Assembly (NCBI GenBank): GCA_021014325.1 | Contig: CM037473.1 | Span: 15,066,696-15,130,695 of the forward strand | From: Plazaster borealis | Taxonomy: Eukaryota; Echinodermata; Asteroidea; Forcipulatida; Labidiasteridae | Direction of reading: 5' to 3' | DNA: 64,000 bases | Part shown: one piece after another, positions 1 to 9,572 of the stretch | How the letters are laid out: each line of letters starts with the position of its first letter | Numbering within the stretch: the first letter of the stretch is position 1 | Program-made: the position numbers and the translations under genes | Notes under the pieces: model-generated | The model's input: only the letters and a program-made list of their open reading frames with translations | Database searches by the model: none | Told to the model about the DNA's origin: nothing

Positions 1-47
1 GTAAGCAGCATTTTCTGCTAAACAGCTTTATGAAATTAGGCCTAGGA
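1..47. repeat. End fragment of palindromic repeat family A
   Basis: The window opens inside a copy of the commonest repeat here. The motif CAGCTTTATGAAATT next to a GGCC-rich end is the terminal arm seen in at least a dozen other copies (called family A below). Only one arm is visible. Confidence 0.7.
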
Positions 48-287
48 CACAGATCTTATAGCTATTTTCACCAGACTGAAAAAGAAATACTTAATGATAT
101 AAACCAAAATAACAACAATAAAAAGTAAATGCAAAATACAAAATTTAAATAAATTATAATTACTTACAATATACTTTCACTACCTCTTCCAGTAGCTTTG
201 AGAACTATGGTATTTTAATTATGTTTTCCCTTCACTATATTTAAAATGTCAACAATTTCTGACTGTATTTTTTATTTTATTTTTCAG

Positions 288-523
288 ATTTAAGAGGGCC
301 CTTTTTATGTGGATGTTTGATCTGAGCAACAATGTTACATCCAAGGACGTCGTTCTTGAAAGAAAGAAAAAAGCTGCTCAAGATTTGAAACATTCTATGC
401 AAAGTGAGCGAAAGAAAGAAACATACAGACTCACGCACGACTCGATCAGGATTTGTCTCGATCGACGAAAAGAGTTTACAACTCTCAACTCTTGTAGTAA
501 AAGGAAGAAAAATAAACTGACGT

Positions 524-531
<8 letters not shown>
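288..531 (+). CDS. Possible 3'-terminal exon or retrocopied 3' end of an unrecognised gene
   Basis: An open frame of about 80 codons follows a strong acceptor-like tract: a T-rich stretch ending in TTTTTCAG at 280-287. The peptide is basic and rich in Lys, Arg and Glu, begins FKRALFMWMFDLSNN and ends KLTLY. It stops at 529-531. An AATAAA lies at 511-516, just before the stop, and a genomic run of 28 A starts at 530. The poly(A) placed where an mRNA would be cleaved suggests a reverse-transcribed 3' end, whereas the acceptor suggests a real last exon of a gene to the left. I do not recognise the protein and cannot decide between the two. Confidence 0.35.
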
Positions 532-557
<26 letters not shown>

Positions 558-1110
558 TGCAAGATTGAGAGTCTTCAAATCATGTCTGAGATGTTTGTGA
601 GGTAAGTGGTCATGACAGTAGTTTGACACGATGTACCAGCAAGAGATCGTCGCTCCAGAGGAACGGCGGTGTTGTAAATATTGGCAAGATGCCAGGAGGC
701 TAACGCGTCATCGATGATGTCATCGTTGTAAATCAAGCAATTCCAGAGAGATGGCCAGATCAATGTGAGGATGTACAAGAGCTATCGAATTTTGTTCGCT
801 CTGATGTCAAGGTCGGAAAATTTGCCGTCAAAAGAGCGGAAATATGCGTGTCGTAGAGGATGTGTGTGTGTTTGAGCAACAGCAGAGGGAAATGCAGCAA
901 TCATGACTACAAGACGGTTTCTCATCCCAGCATTGGTGAGGGGGGGGGGGAGTAGAAGTCGGGGCCCGACTTCAAAAAAACTGAAACAAAAAATGTTGCA
1001 GGAAACCAGTTTTGAGTGTTGTATGTTACGTGCTATTTTTATATTTTCAATATTGATTATTCTGATTGGCCCCCATAGGGTTAACTCACTTAGTAGCAGC
1101 AAATCAGCGG
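558..1110. other. Intergenic stretch with no gene recognised
   Basis: The only open frames are short and mutually overlapping on both strands, including the one over the G-rich stretch near 940-955. No splice-supported coding segment, RNA gene or full repeat is recognised. Confidence 0.5.
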
Positions 1111-1111
1111 A

Positions 1112-1230
1112 GCCTAATTTCATGGCTTTGCTTACCGTGGAATTCTGCGCTTACAGCCCATAGATCACGCACTTTACAGGGTGCCATGAGCGCAGAGTGC
1201 TGTGGTAAGCAGAGCCATGAAATTTGACCC
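1112..1230. repeat. Palindromic repeat family B, copy 1
   Basis: An inverted repeat of about 120 bp. The left arm contains TAATTTCATGGCTTTGCTTAC and the right arm GTAAGCAGAGCCATGAAATTT, its near reverse complement. The centre reads ..ACTTTACAGGGTGCC... Related copies lie at 5016-5135 and 41095-41212, each directly beside a family A copy. Confidence 0.7.
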
Positions 1231-1432
1231 AGATTATAGGGGAACACTTACAAAAGCATAGCACAGTTCAATTTATGCCTATCCTTTGCAAATGCTTTGT
1301 ATGAAACATTGTTTTGAATTTACATTTGGCTTACAGTTGCATCGTCTGATTTTTCGCTGAAAGACTGAAGAAAACCAAAGAATTCTTTTCTGCAAAATAA
1401 TTTTTTACTATAATGCTATTGCTCTTTCAGTA

Positions 1433-1618
1433 CAGTCGACTCTAGTTAAAACAAGATCACTGGGACTGGCCAAATCACCTCTTTATAACAGGAACGTTGT
1501 TATAAGAGGACAGCAAAACAAAGAAACACAAAGCAGAAATGAGATTCGGGACTTCAGAATGTACTCTTTATAAGCAGAACCTCTTTATAACGGTGCTCTT
1601 TATAAGAAGGTTTGACTG
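1433..1618. mobile_element. Short pogo/Tigger-like MITE
   Basis: The element of about 186 bp starts CAGTCGACTCTAGTTAAAAC and ends in the reverse complement of CAGTCAAACCTTCTTATAAA. The CAGT(C)..A.CCT terminal pattern, and repeated internal CTCTTTATAA/TTATAAGAGG motifs, are typical of non-autonomous pogo/Tigger elements of the Tc1/mariner superfamily. A TA dinucleotide precedes it. There is no coding capacity. Confidence 0.65.
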
Positions 1619-2000
1619 TGCATGGAAACATAAAATAATTTTATTTTTACCACGTACATGATGCACATTGTTTGTATATGGCAGCAGGTAGCTTGAGATG
1701 ATATCAGGTTGTGACAAAACTCATTTGCATTTTTCAACTAACTTACTATAACTCAATTATTTATTGACGGTTTGTTCAGTATCTCAAACTTTATAACTTC
1801 CTGGACTGCAAAAAAATAACTGTTTAATTTTTTAAATAAATTGTTTTGACCTTAAAATTGGCGAATAAATCGGATGATGCATCTTTAACCAGGCACTGGG
1901 TTTAAAATGTAACCCATGAGAAAAAAAAATCTTCACTGCTAGACCACGGAGCTTGCTCTAAGTATGCATTGAAGGTAAGACCAAGATTCATGTTAACAAT

Positions 2001-2385
2001 AGACCCCTTGCATATGATGTCACAAGCCCAAAACAGCACCCTCGCTGAGATCAGTGAAGACCTAGCATTCGCTGGGCCCCAGCGGTCGGCCAGAGTCTAT
2101 CCAGGACCGCTGGGATGGGCTAATCAGCTTGCACAGATTCTTGTTCAGGAAGTACGTCATGCGTGCAGTGCATAGCAGTGTGAGCGTGATGCATGATGGG
2201 ACTGAGCATTTTCGGGATATACCAATGAGCATGCTTGATACGTTTGCCCATCCCAGCGCCTTTGGTTAAGGCAAGGCGCTGGGGACGAGCGAAGACCTAA
2301 CATTGGTTGAGAGTTGTGTGTGGCACGTACACGCATCCATTGTTTTTTTACCTTGGTGATGGCGGCCAATGCAATGGGTCTATAG
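2001..2385. repeat. Dispersed inverted repeat family G, long copy
   Basis: The left end AGACCCCTTGCATATGATGTCACAAG and right end GCAATGGGTCTATAG are partly complementary. The interior has further inverted blocks around the GCGCTGGG/CCCAGCGC motifs. A short copy is at 3937-4076 and degenerate relatives are near 32880-33030 and 53415-53700. Probably a non-autonomous DNA element; no ORF of note. Confidence 0.55.
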
Positions 2386-2614
2386 TTTGTCTTACCACAA
2401 ACTGCTGGCAGACTGCTGGCAGGGTTATAATAATAATAATGGAGTCTTGTAAAGCACCGGTATCCGCTAAAAAAGGTGCTCATGGCGCTCGCTCATGATA
2501 CAAAAAAACAGTTCAAAATAAAGGGACAAAAATATGTTTGTTGAAATCACTGGTCAACATTTACTTTAAAAAGATGAGTTTTGAGAGCAGTTTTGAATGA
2601 TGATGTTATATCAC

Positions 2615-2790
2615 TAGATGCAGTCAGGCCTGGTAAATTTCATCTTTGAGAGGGCAAGGCCATTTTCATTTTGCAAAGGGCACTTCCATTGCAAAGTCTT
2701 TGGGAAACTTTTTAAAAAGGCGCCAAGACCAGGGCAACGGAGGCCATTCCTTCACGAAAATCCAGCCAATTCCACAAGTTGATCTTGGCA
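2615..2790 (-). repeat. Dispersed repeat family J, single unit
   Basis: Read on the minus strand it matches the unit that occurs in tandem at 30957-31326. Shared motifs are GGCAAGGCCATTTTCATTTTG and the (A/T)CCAATGG-type block. Function unknown. Confidence 0.6.
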
Positions 2791-2839
2791 TCATAAATTT
2801 GCGAGGAACAGTTTTTCAAAATGAACATTTTTAAAATCG

Positions 2840-3635
2840 GGGACATGACATGCAAGCCTCCCTTGCATCCAGATTCTCAGTGGCATGGAACGCAAAGGAT
2901 GTTGTTATTTAGATTGAAAAAGTAATGGAGAATTTCTGCTCCATAAATGGATACCGTGTACAAACTGTTCTGAGTTGGATGGAGACCCTTAAAATGCATG
3001 TATCTATTGTGGACATAGCGTGCCTATGGCAGTGGAATCTCAGGAATTTAAAGAAAGTTCACAGTAAGAGAAGGCATTTAACTGCTTCTATATAAAGTGT
3101 ACATTATTACCGGAGGCTTCTCCAACGAGACAACTTAGTGTGAATAAATAACATTTGGATCCCCCCCCTCAATTGGATTTATTAATATGTTTTTTTTAAT
3201 TCCAATTGTTTATGTTGTTTGTTAGTATTGATTCACAGCCAGTCTTGCTTGTCCGAAGGTAACTAGCTTGTGTGTGTGAGTTATCTTTGTGTGATGCGCA
3301 GAGTTCCACACTTTCTCAAAACAGTTCTTTATAAAAAGCTTGTACTCGTCCCAAAAAAAACTTGGTAGCAGTAAAAGTTTATGGTTGGCACAATTACTTC
3401 CAAATAATGTATGTAATAATAGATGTTATTCTTCTAATGTTTTGTACCTATTGTTCACATGGCTACATGCACACATCAAGTATAGATAATGTGACGCATG
3501 ACAGCCCTTGTTTACAAAGGCCCATCTGGGTCAAAGGTTGGCAGGCAGAAAGTGTGCAAAGGGTCCAGAGAAGAACACTTGACGCTAGGGCATTGTGTAA
3601 TACGTAATCCCATCATCGAGTGTTGTTTTCAAGTA
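2840..3635. other. Intergenic stretch with no gene recognised
   Basis: AT-rich sequence with short C-, T- and A-runs (around 3160-3200 and 3352-3360). The 81-codon frame at 3362-3607 lacks splice or family support. No repeat family from elsewhere in the window is recognised. Confidence 0.45.
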
Positions 3636-3639
3636 ATTT

Positions 3640-3765
3640 TGGGTTGAACAAAGAAAAAGCGAGAAGAGCATGACTTGAACCTGCGACCTCCGTATTAACG
3701 TGCCGGCGCTCTACCAACTGAGCAATCTAGCCTCATGTTGGCGGTCCCCCTATATTTTGTTTTCA
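3640..3765 (-). mobile_element. tRNA-derived SINE, family S2
   Basis: On the minus strand the head reads like a tRNA: GCTCAGTTGGTAGAGCGCC (A box) and GGTCGCAGGTTCAAGTCATG (B box), followed by TTGTTCAACCC. The same head and tail recur at 40411, 45865, 46170 and 56254. The flanking CCAACATGAGG block and lack of intact tRNA pairing mark it as a SINE, not a tRNA gene. Confidence 0.75.
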
Positions 3766-3936
3766 ACACCTAATGCTATGTGGAAGTTGGGGTGAAAAAC
3801 TTTGTTTAAACAATCACATAATATGTAGATACTATTCTGTTGCAAACCCTTAGAAGGAAACATGCTGCACTTGATTGCTCTTTTTGTAAACAATGTCAAA
3901 CTGTTTTTGTTTTAGTGCAACAAAGTCATATTCCAA

Positions 3937-4076
3937 CAGACCCCCTGCATATGAAGTCACAAGCTCAAACAGCGTCCTAGCTGAAGTTGAAGAAATTTCG
4001 CTAAGAGTTTTGTTTTGCGCATACACACATGCATGTACCTATTCTCAGCGATGGCAGCGTATGCAAGGGGTCTGTA
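3937..4076. repeat. Dispersed inverted repeat family G, short copy
   Basis: Ends are CAGACCCCCTGCATATGA and GCAAGGGGTCTGTAG, which pair over about 14 bp. The inner AAGTCACAAGCTC motif matches the long copy at 2001-2385. Confidence 0.65.
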
Positions 4077-4519
4077 GATATCTACTGTATCTAGTCCAAA
4101 AAAAATTCTTCTTCTCCCATTCAAATGAATGTAACCAAACCAAGAAGAGCAAACTAGTCTGACCCCCATGTTGGTTTGATACGAATCAATATCCATTATC
4201 ATTGTTGCACACGGGGGACATGGCAAAGGTGTTGGCAGCATCAAATGGATGCATTTGGGAAGAAATCTATCTTACGCTATTGCAAGTAAATAATTGGTTT
4301 CCCACAACGCTGTTGTTGTATCTTGTGCCATTGAATTTGTGCATGCATACAGGATGTCTGTTCAGCAAGACGCAACCCTGTTTCACTGACACAGCAAACT
4401 GTGCTGGGCTCAATTTCACAAAGCACTTAAAAAGTAAAGTCTGTCCAGAGCAAATATGGCTCATCAGGCCGGTGTTTATATCCGGTTTCATTGGCATTAA
4501 CTGACTGAGAATATTTCCA

Positions 4520-4717
4520 TTCCCAGTCCATCACAGGTTACGCCCCAGCTCTCGCCGGTACTCATTTGATCTCCTGATTGGAGAGAAGAAATTATGATAA
4601 AGTGCCTTGTTCAAGGACACAAGTTTCGTGACTGACCAGGCCAGGATTCGAACCCACATGCTGTAAATTACAGAACTTGAGTCTACCGCCCTAAACGGCT
4701 CGGCCACGACACCCCAC
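4520..4717 (-). mobile_element. tRNA-derived SINE, family S1, diverged
   Basis: On the minus strand it begins GTGTCGTGGCCGAGCCGTTT, a class-II (Leu/Ser-like) tRNA head, with a B box GGGTTCGAATCCTGG and the tail motif GTCCTTGAACAAGGC. The full-length family member is at 31339-31753. Confidence 0.75.
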
Positions 4718-4824
4718 AAAGCACTTAGGATGCATCGTCTTTTTTAAAGATCAATTTTCAATAATGCCATAGTGATTTGTATTTTGACACCAAACTTTGC
4801 TTAGCAATTAAGATTGCCAAGATC

Positions 4825-5015
4825 AGGGCAAAATTTCATAGAACTTAAACACAAAATATTGCTTAACAAATTTCTGCTTGGCAGAAATGAGCAGGATGCC
4901 AGTCACAGATTGTACATGTGACGTGGTAGTTTGGCTGGTAACCATATTCTGGTAAGCATAATTTTGTTGTGCTTAGCTTCTTTTTGTGCTTAAGCAGCTC
5001 TATGAAATTGGGCCC
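4825..5015. repeat. Palindromic repeat family A
   Basis: A MITE-like palindrome of about 190 bp. Arms carry AATTTCATAGA and CTATGAAATTGGGCCC, with inner blocks built from TGCTTAGC/GCTAAGCA. The centre reads ..CCAGTCACA...GTAGTTTGGCTGGTAACC. It directly abuts a family B copy. Confidence 0.8.
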
Positions 5016-5135
5016 AGGACCCAATTTCTTGGCTCTGCCTACCACGGAAGTCTGCGCTTACAGTTCATCGAATCACACGCTTTACATAGTGCCATAAGCG
5101 CAGAATTCTGTGGTTATGAAATTAGCTCAGATCAA
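5016..5135. repeat. Palindromic repeat family B, copy 2
   Basis: It matches the copy at 1112-1230, with CAATTTCTTGGCTCTGCCTACC on the left and ATAAGCGCAGAATTCTGTGG on the right. It is fused end to end with a family A copy, as also happens near 41.1 kb. Confidence 0.65.
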
Positions 5136-5445
5136 TCTTAACGCTTTGTGAAATTAGCCCCACGAAGCTCTAAATGTCTGACTCTTCAAGAAACAAAGTT
5201 GACTTCTCAAGCAATTGAACAGTCAACTATTGTGCTATGTCAGGGCATTGTCAAGGGATTGTCTGTTCTAATTGTTGTTTCATAATTTGTAAGTAGTAAG
5301 ATTGAAAGTTACTAGCTTTTGTAAAAAATAACATTAACAAAAAAATAATTACGTTTAAATTTACCAGTAATAAATACTTTTAAAAAAAAACGGTTTAAAG
5401 GATTACAAACAAATATAGATGATGACAAAATATTAGATTGTTTGT

Positions 5446-5451
5446 TTTATT
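5446..5451 (-). promoter_or_regulatory. Candidate polyadenylation signal AATAAA
   Basis: The minus strand carries AATAAA about 85 bases past the stop of the candidate terminal exon at 5535-5645. The spacing fits a 3' untranslated region and supports that exon being real. Confidence 0.4.
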
Positions 5452-5534
5452 ATGTTAAGTTTTAGAATCAATATGAGTTAATTTCACTGCCCAGATACAT
5501 GTTCACTGTTTCATGGCAGTATCACAGACGCACT

Positions 5535-5645
5535 TCAGTTGAAGAAGTGATCACAGAGGGTGAGGTCTTTGCCAGATGAATCCATGACTTTGTCAACTTT
5601 CTCTAAAATGCCTTCTCTATAGACCAAGTAACCTACATCATATTT
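5535..5645 (-). CDS. Candidate terminal exon of an unrecognised gene
   Basis: On the minus strand a clean acceptor (CTCTTTTGTAG) is followed by 36 codons and a stop. The peptide runs from KYDVGYLVYREGILEKV to LCDHFFN. Only this frame is open; the other two stop within a few codons. The exon begins in phase 0, which agrees with the donor of the candidate exon at 6546. An AATAAA lies about 85 bases downstream. The composition looks like a folded protein's C-terminus, but I do not recognise the family. It lies beyond the stop of the FSIP2-like gene on the same strand, so it is probably a separate gene or an alternative 3' end of that locus. Confidence 0.45.
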   Translation of the reverse strand, partial: KYDVGYLVYREGILEKVDKVMDSSGKDLTLCDHFFN

Positions 5646-5913
5646 CTACAAAAGAGCTATGGAGCCTGGACTTCCTGCAGGCACAATTTGTACACAGGCC
5701 CAATGGAAGAATACATAAAATCTTATACTTAATTAAGATTGCACTGTCTGATTTTTATCAATTTTTGATATGAAGAAATGGGGCACATCTCAAAACTTGT
5801 ACAGCTGTTATTTTTTTGTAACTCTTGAATTTATGTAGAAATTATGACACAAAATGTGAAGTTTCCTATATCACCCTGTGTACTATCAAATCTTGCCTGC
5901 TAGGAAATGACCA

Positions 5914-6106
5914 GGGCCCAATTTCATAAAGCTGTTAAGCAGAACATTCTGCTTAGCAAATTTCTTGGCTTAGCAAGAAATGACCGGGGTACCAGTCGCA
6001 CCAATGGTAACTGTATGTTATTTAGTCCGCTAACCTATTTTTGCTAAGCAAAAACGTTTTGTGCTTAGCAAGTTTTTGTGCTTACAGGCTCAATGAAATT
6101 GGGCCC
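5914..6106. repeat. Palindromic repeat family A, first of an adjacent pair
   Basis: A complete copy running GGGCCCAATTTCATAAAGCTG to the complementary end CAATGAAATTGGGCCC, with TGCTTAGCA blocks between. Confidence 0.85.
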
Positions 6107-6107
6107 A

Positions 6108-6271
6108 GGGCCCAATTTCACAAAGCTGTTAAGCAGATAATTCTGCTTAGCAAATATCTTTGCAGCAATGTAAACTTAATGGTATTTCGGCTGGTAACCT
6201 ATTTCTGCTAAGCAATATATTTCTGTGCTTAGCAAGTTTGTATGCCCTACTTGCTTTATGAAATTGGGCCC
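6108..6271. repeat. Palindromic repeat family A, second of an adjacent pair
   Basis: A second complete copy, separated from the first by a single A. It starts GGGCCCAATTTCACAAAGCTG and ends TTTATGAAATTGGGCCC. Confidence 0.85.
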
Positions 6272-6545
6272 CGAGATGTACGAAGTCACTCTTTTTGTAA
6301 TCATGGGTTACATGGTCTAATGCACTCCAGCAGAGATGCATCCACCCTCCCCCTTCACCTGCTTTCACCGCAATCAAAGATCGGGAATGGACTTCAGTGT
6401 ATGTACCTTATCTTGTTAGCAGAATCGGTTGGAAACCCAATCTTGACACTGTCCAAGTATTCCCAAATTCACATGTTTGTATACTCCCACTTAAAACATT
6501 TCCAGGCATGTGATTTGTCAGGATTTTTTGTTGTTCTCCCTGTAC

Positions 6546-6671
6546 CTTACAGATTTTCCTGAAAGAGGTGAAATTGCCATCAGAGATGAAAGACTTGGCC
6601 CTTGTTGTGACCAGACCTTCAGATATATAATTGAAATGATGTAGAGAGTCTGTAGACCCCCTACAATTTAA
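6546..6671 (-). CDS. Candidate internal exon of an unrecognised gene
   Basis: On the minus strand an open frame reading ..TDSLHHFNYISEGL..SFISDGNFTSFRKICK ends at a donor (TGTAAG|GTACAG) in phase 0. It joins in frame to the candidate terminal exon at 5535-5645. The upstream boundary is unclear. The best pyrimidine-rich acceptor, near 6704, opens a different frame that stops at once, so either a small frameshift or a weaker acceptor must be assumed. The peptide is not recognised. Confidence 0.3.
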
Positions 6672-6827
6672 CATCTTTCAGTTCTTTTGGCTTTTTCTCC
6701 ACAGAAAAGGGAACTGTTATCAAATTTTCAGTTTTTTTCGAGTTCACTTAATCTCATGCCTTCATTTCTTTGAGAAATATTGCTGCTGAATGTTTGCAGA
6801 AAGCACTAGCTAGCAATGCAAGATTTG

Positions 6828-6975
6828 TTACTCCCTGGGCCCACTTGTCCTCGGGTGACCTCAATCCTCAACTATCCTCCACTCTCAAGATTGGTATGCT
6901 TGGCCATGTGATAAGCAGTTGTTGTTTGGGCCTTGAGTCCTCAATCCTCTACAATCAGAAAACTTCCTGAAGATG
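6828..6975. repeat. Dispersed repeat family I
   Basis: Shares blocks such as GGCCCACTTGTC, GGTGACCTCA(A/G)TCCTC and TGTGATAAGCA with 34780-34960. It lies between two candidate exons of the unrecognised minus-strand gene. Confidence 0.55.
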
Positions 6976-7177
6976 GTTTTGGAGGGTTAGGGTTGTAATG
7001 ATTATATTTTCTTCTGTGTACAATGGAAACAGAACGTTGTACGGTGTGTGTGTGTGTTTATAAATCCTCCACAGCTTTCTTGAAACGGCACGGAAAGTTG
7101 ATTGGAGTGAATGTACTCTTTAAAGAACAATCCTTTAATCTGATGATTGCTTATGGATACGTCTACAGATATCCAAC

Positions 7178-7350
7178 CCGATTTCTCCGGGAGATGATTT
7201 ATTACCCATTCTTGTAAAATCATAATTGAGAGATGTATAATTAAAAGGTTGTTTTGACACAAAATATCTTATCAGTTCATCGTCTTTTACTATCGTCTCA
7301 AGTTTCTTGTCAGAGTGGACATAAAATAGCTTGTGCCCGAATTGAAGAAA
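7178..7350 (-). CDS. Possible further exon, weak evidence
   Basis: On the minus strand an acceptor-like TATTATCAG is followed by about 70 open codons (FLQFGHKLFYVHSDKKLE..IVKDDELIRYF..) ending at a stop. A possible donor lies at AATGG|GTAATA. The peptide looks protein-like, but an open frame of this length can occur by chance. No family recognised. It may belong to the same unknown gene as the segments at 6.6 and 5.6 kb. Confidence 0.2.
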
Positions 7351-7718
7351 CTGATAATAGCTTCAGATCCCCCACCCATCAACGTTGACTGTTTTGTCAA
7401 CAGTTACCAAACTTTCGCCATGACCCCTTATAAACAATGCCATACACATGATAACTTTATGTGGTAGTACATTATAAGAATTCTGACATTCATACCAGAA
7501 GTGAGTCAAATTTGTTTTTGTTTTTCTCTAACTTCAAAACATTTGTTTATTTATCACGAGTACTGGGCTTAGTGGATGGTGGAGTACTATTAGGTAGAAT
7601 ATCTATCCACACACCCAACCCAGTGCAGCTGACCTCTGCATGAATTATGATTTACTTTATAGGTAACTATAATCTCTTAAGGAGATCGTCAAAGACAGTC
7701 AACTGCAGTCACACTTTG

Positions 7719-9572
7719 CTACTGATCCTGTTCAGTTGCTCCTTCTGCCTCAGTGGTGTCCGTCTTGGTTTCCACACTAGTGTCGTCACCAGGGTGTACA
7801 CGGCTCGACCGCCTACGACCGACGGACAACACGCTGCTGAGCTTCCTGATGACTGCCGACAACATACTGCCCGACTTGTGGCTGGAGCCAGACTTAGATT
7901 GACTCAATGAAGGATGGGAGGACACTTCTTTCAGTGGAGGAGAATGAAAACCGGGCTCTCGGTCAATGGAATCCCGATGTGATTGCTCCATGTCGGGCAC
8001 TGGGGCTGCATCCTCTACTATGGAGCGGGTAGCTGCAGCCCCCAAGGTGGAATCGTCCGAGGTGCCAATATAATAAAAGGATTCCTGAACACAATGTGGC
8101 AGCGGGCTTTGCGCTCCAATTTCATCGAAGCTGTTTGACGAGCTGACCAAATCGTCACCTCCGCTGATTGGTGACGATGGGATGAAGCTTAGCTCCGAGG
8201 CTGGGGATGAGCCGGGACTACTTTCTCGTTCAGGCTGTGTCTGACCCTGCTTGATATCATCTGTATCTGTCAAAAGTCCCTGGATGGCTTTATCAGTTTT
8301 TGACTCGGTAGAAAAATAAGCTTCATCTTTGAGGTACTCATTCAGAGTGTTCAAACGTGGACGTGCCTCGTTCTTATCTTTGTGTTCCTGATGTACACTT
8401 GGGTTGGCTTCTTTATTATGTTTCTCACTGTTAGCTTGTTCTTCACTGTTGGCCTTCATGGCCTTTTCCTCACCATCATTAAGTTTATCACCCTTTGCCT
8501 GTTCCTCGTCATTGGTTTGTTCTCCACTACCAGTCGGTTCTCTGTTGTTTGCCTGTTCCCCATCATCAGCCAGCTGTCCATGCTCTTCACTATTGTCATG
8601 TTTTCCAGTATTAGTCTGTTTCTTACTGTCGGTTTGTTCCCCTCTACTTGCCTCTTCTATAGTGCTCGATTCCCTACTGTTGGCCCGTTCTTCAATGCTC
8701 GGCTCCCCACTGTTGATATTTTCTTCATCAATGGCCACCCTTTCCCCAGTGTTTGTCGGCTCCCCTTTGCTTGCCAGTTCAAAACCATTGTCTGGTCCAA
8801 GTTCTCTACTATCAGGTGGTTGTCCACTATCAGTCTGTTCTACTTTGTTGGCTGGTGTCACACCATCAATCTGTCCGTCACTACTGGCTGGTTCCCCGCT
8901 GTCGGCCATTTCGTCCCTGTTGGTCGGTTCCTCATCACACATATTGGTCTGTCCACCACTGTTGGCCAGATCCTCTGTACTGGCCTGTTGTCCATTGTTG
9001 TCTTGTTCTCTGGTGTTCACCCCTTGACCACTATTAACTTCACAAGGGCCATTGGTCAAAACTCCCTCTTGTGTTTGAATGCTTCCATCCTTCGCGTCGT
9101 CTAATACAGGGAGGTCATCAATGTTGCCTTCTGCAGAATGCGATCCTTTCCCATCAATTCCTAATGTACTAGCTCCTCTTTGATCGTCCAAGACCAAAGG
9201 CCCTGCCTCAAGAGACGCTATGCCTTCATCCAAGACCTGGGTTTCATCCCGCCTAGCCTGCTTATTATCTGGTGAGGCATCATAACTTTGATCATCTGGC
9301 TCATTGATAGCAGCATCCGTCGCCTCATTTTCCCTACCCCCATCACCAAGACTACCATTGGTCTCACTTTCAGCCTTAAATAATCTTTGTTCACAAGTCG
9401 GATCACTTTGGCAATTTTCAATTAAGTTTGGCGGTTTTTCAGTGTCGTTTGAGCACTCTGCCGCCTGCCTTTCTTCTGCAATAACTGCTGCATTGGAAAC
9501 ACCAGTGATATGTCCACCATTTGGTATTTCTTCGTCTTGCTCAGAGACTGGCTCTTCAATGGTGTGACGAGC
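7719..9572 (-). CDS. Exon 12 of the FSIP2-like gene, 617-codon repetitive terminal exon
   Basis: Begins after the acceptor GCTGTCAG in phase 0 and stops at 7719-7721. The middle (about 8400-9050) consists of some thirty imperfect repeats of 7-10 residues on the theme (N/D)SGEQ(T/A)N, rich in Glu, Asn, Ser and Gly. The last 100 residues become Ser- and Arg-rich (..VIRKLSSVLSVGRRRSS..). Long antisense frames over this stretch are by-products of the repeat and are not reported as genes. Confidence 0.7.
   Translation of the reverse strand, partial: ARHTIEEPVSEQDEEIPNGGHITGVSNAAVIAEERQAAECSNDTEKPPNLIENCQSDPTCEQRLFKAESETNGSLGDGGRENEATDAAINEPDDQSYDASPDNKQARRDETQVLDEGIASLEAGPLVLDDQRGASTLGIDGKGSHSAEGNIDDLPVLDDAKDGSIQTQEGVLTNGPCEVNSGQGVNTREQDNNGQQASTEDLANSGGQTNMCDEEPTNRDEMADSGEPASSDGQIDGVTPANKVEQTDSGQPPDSRELGPDNGFELASKGEPTNTGERVAIDEENINSGEPSIEERANSRESSTIEEASRGEQTDSKKQTNTGKHDNSEEHGQLADDGEQANNREPTGSGEQTNDEEQAKGDKLNDGEEKAMKANSEEQANSEKHNKEANPSVHQEHKDKNEARPRLNTLNEYLKDEAYFSTESKTDKAIQGLLTDTDDIKQGQTQPERESSPGSSPASELSFIPSSPISGGDDLVSSSNSFDEIGAQSPLPHCVQESFYYIGTSDDSTLGAAATRSIVEDAAPVPDMEQSHRDSIDREPGFHSPPLKEVSSHPSLSQSKSGSSHKSGSMLSAVIRKLSSVLSVGRRRSSRVHPGDDTSVETKTDTTEAEGATEQDQ

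Noticed and set aside
8382..9104. Long plus-strand open frames (240, 207 and 94 codons)
   Set aside because: They are antisense to the repetitive acidic exon of the FSIP2-like gene. The repeated codon pattern keeps several opposite frames open, and the translations are biased toward Phe/Leu/Ser with no domain.
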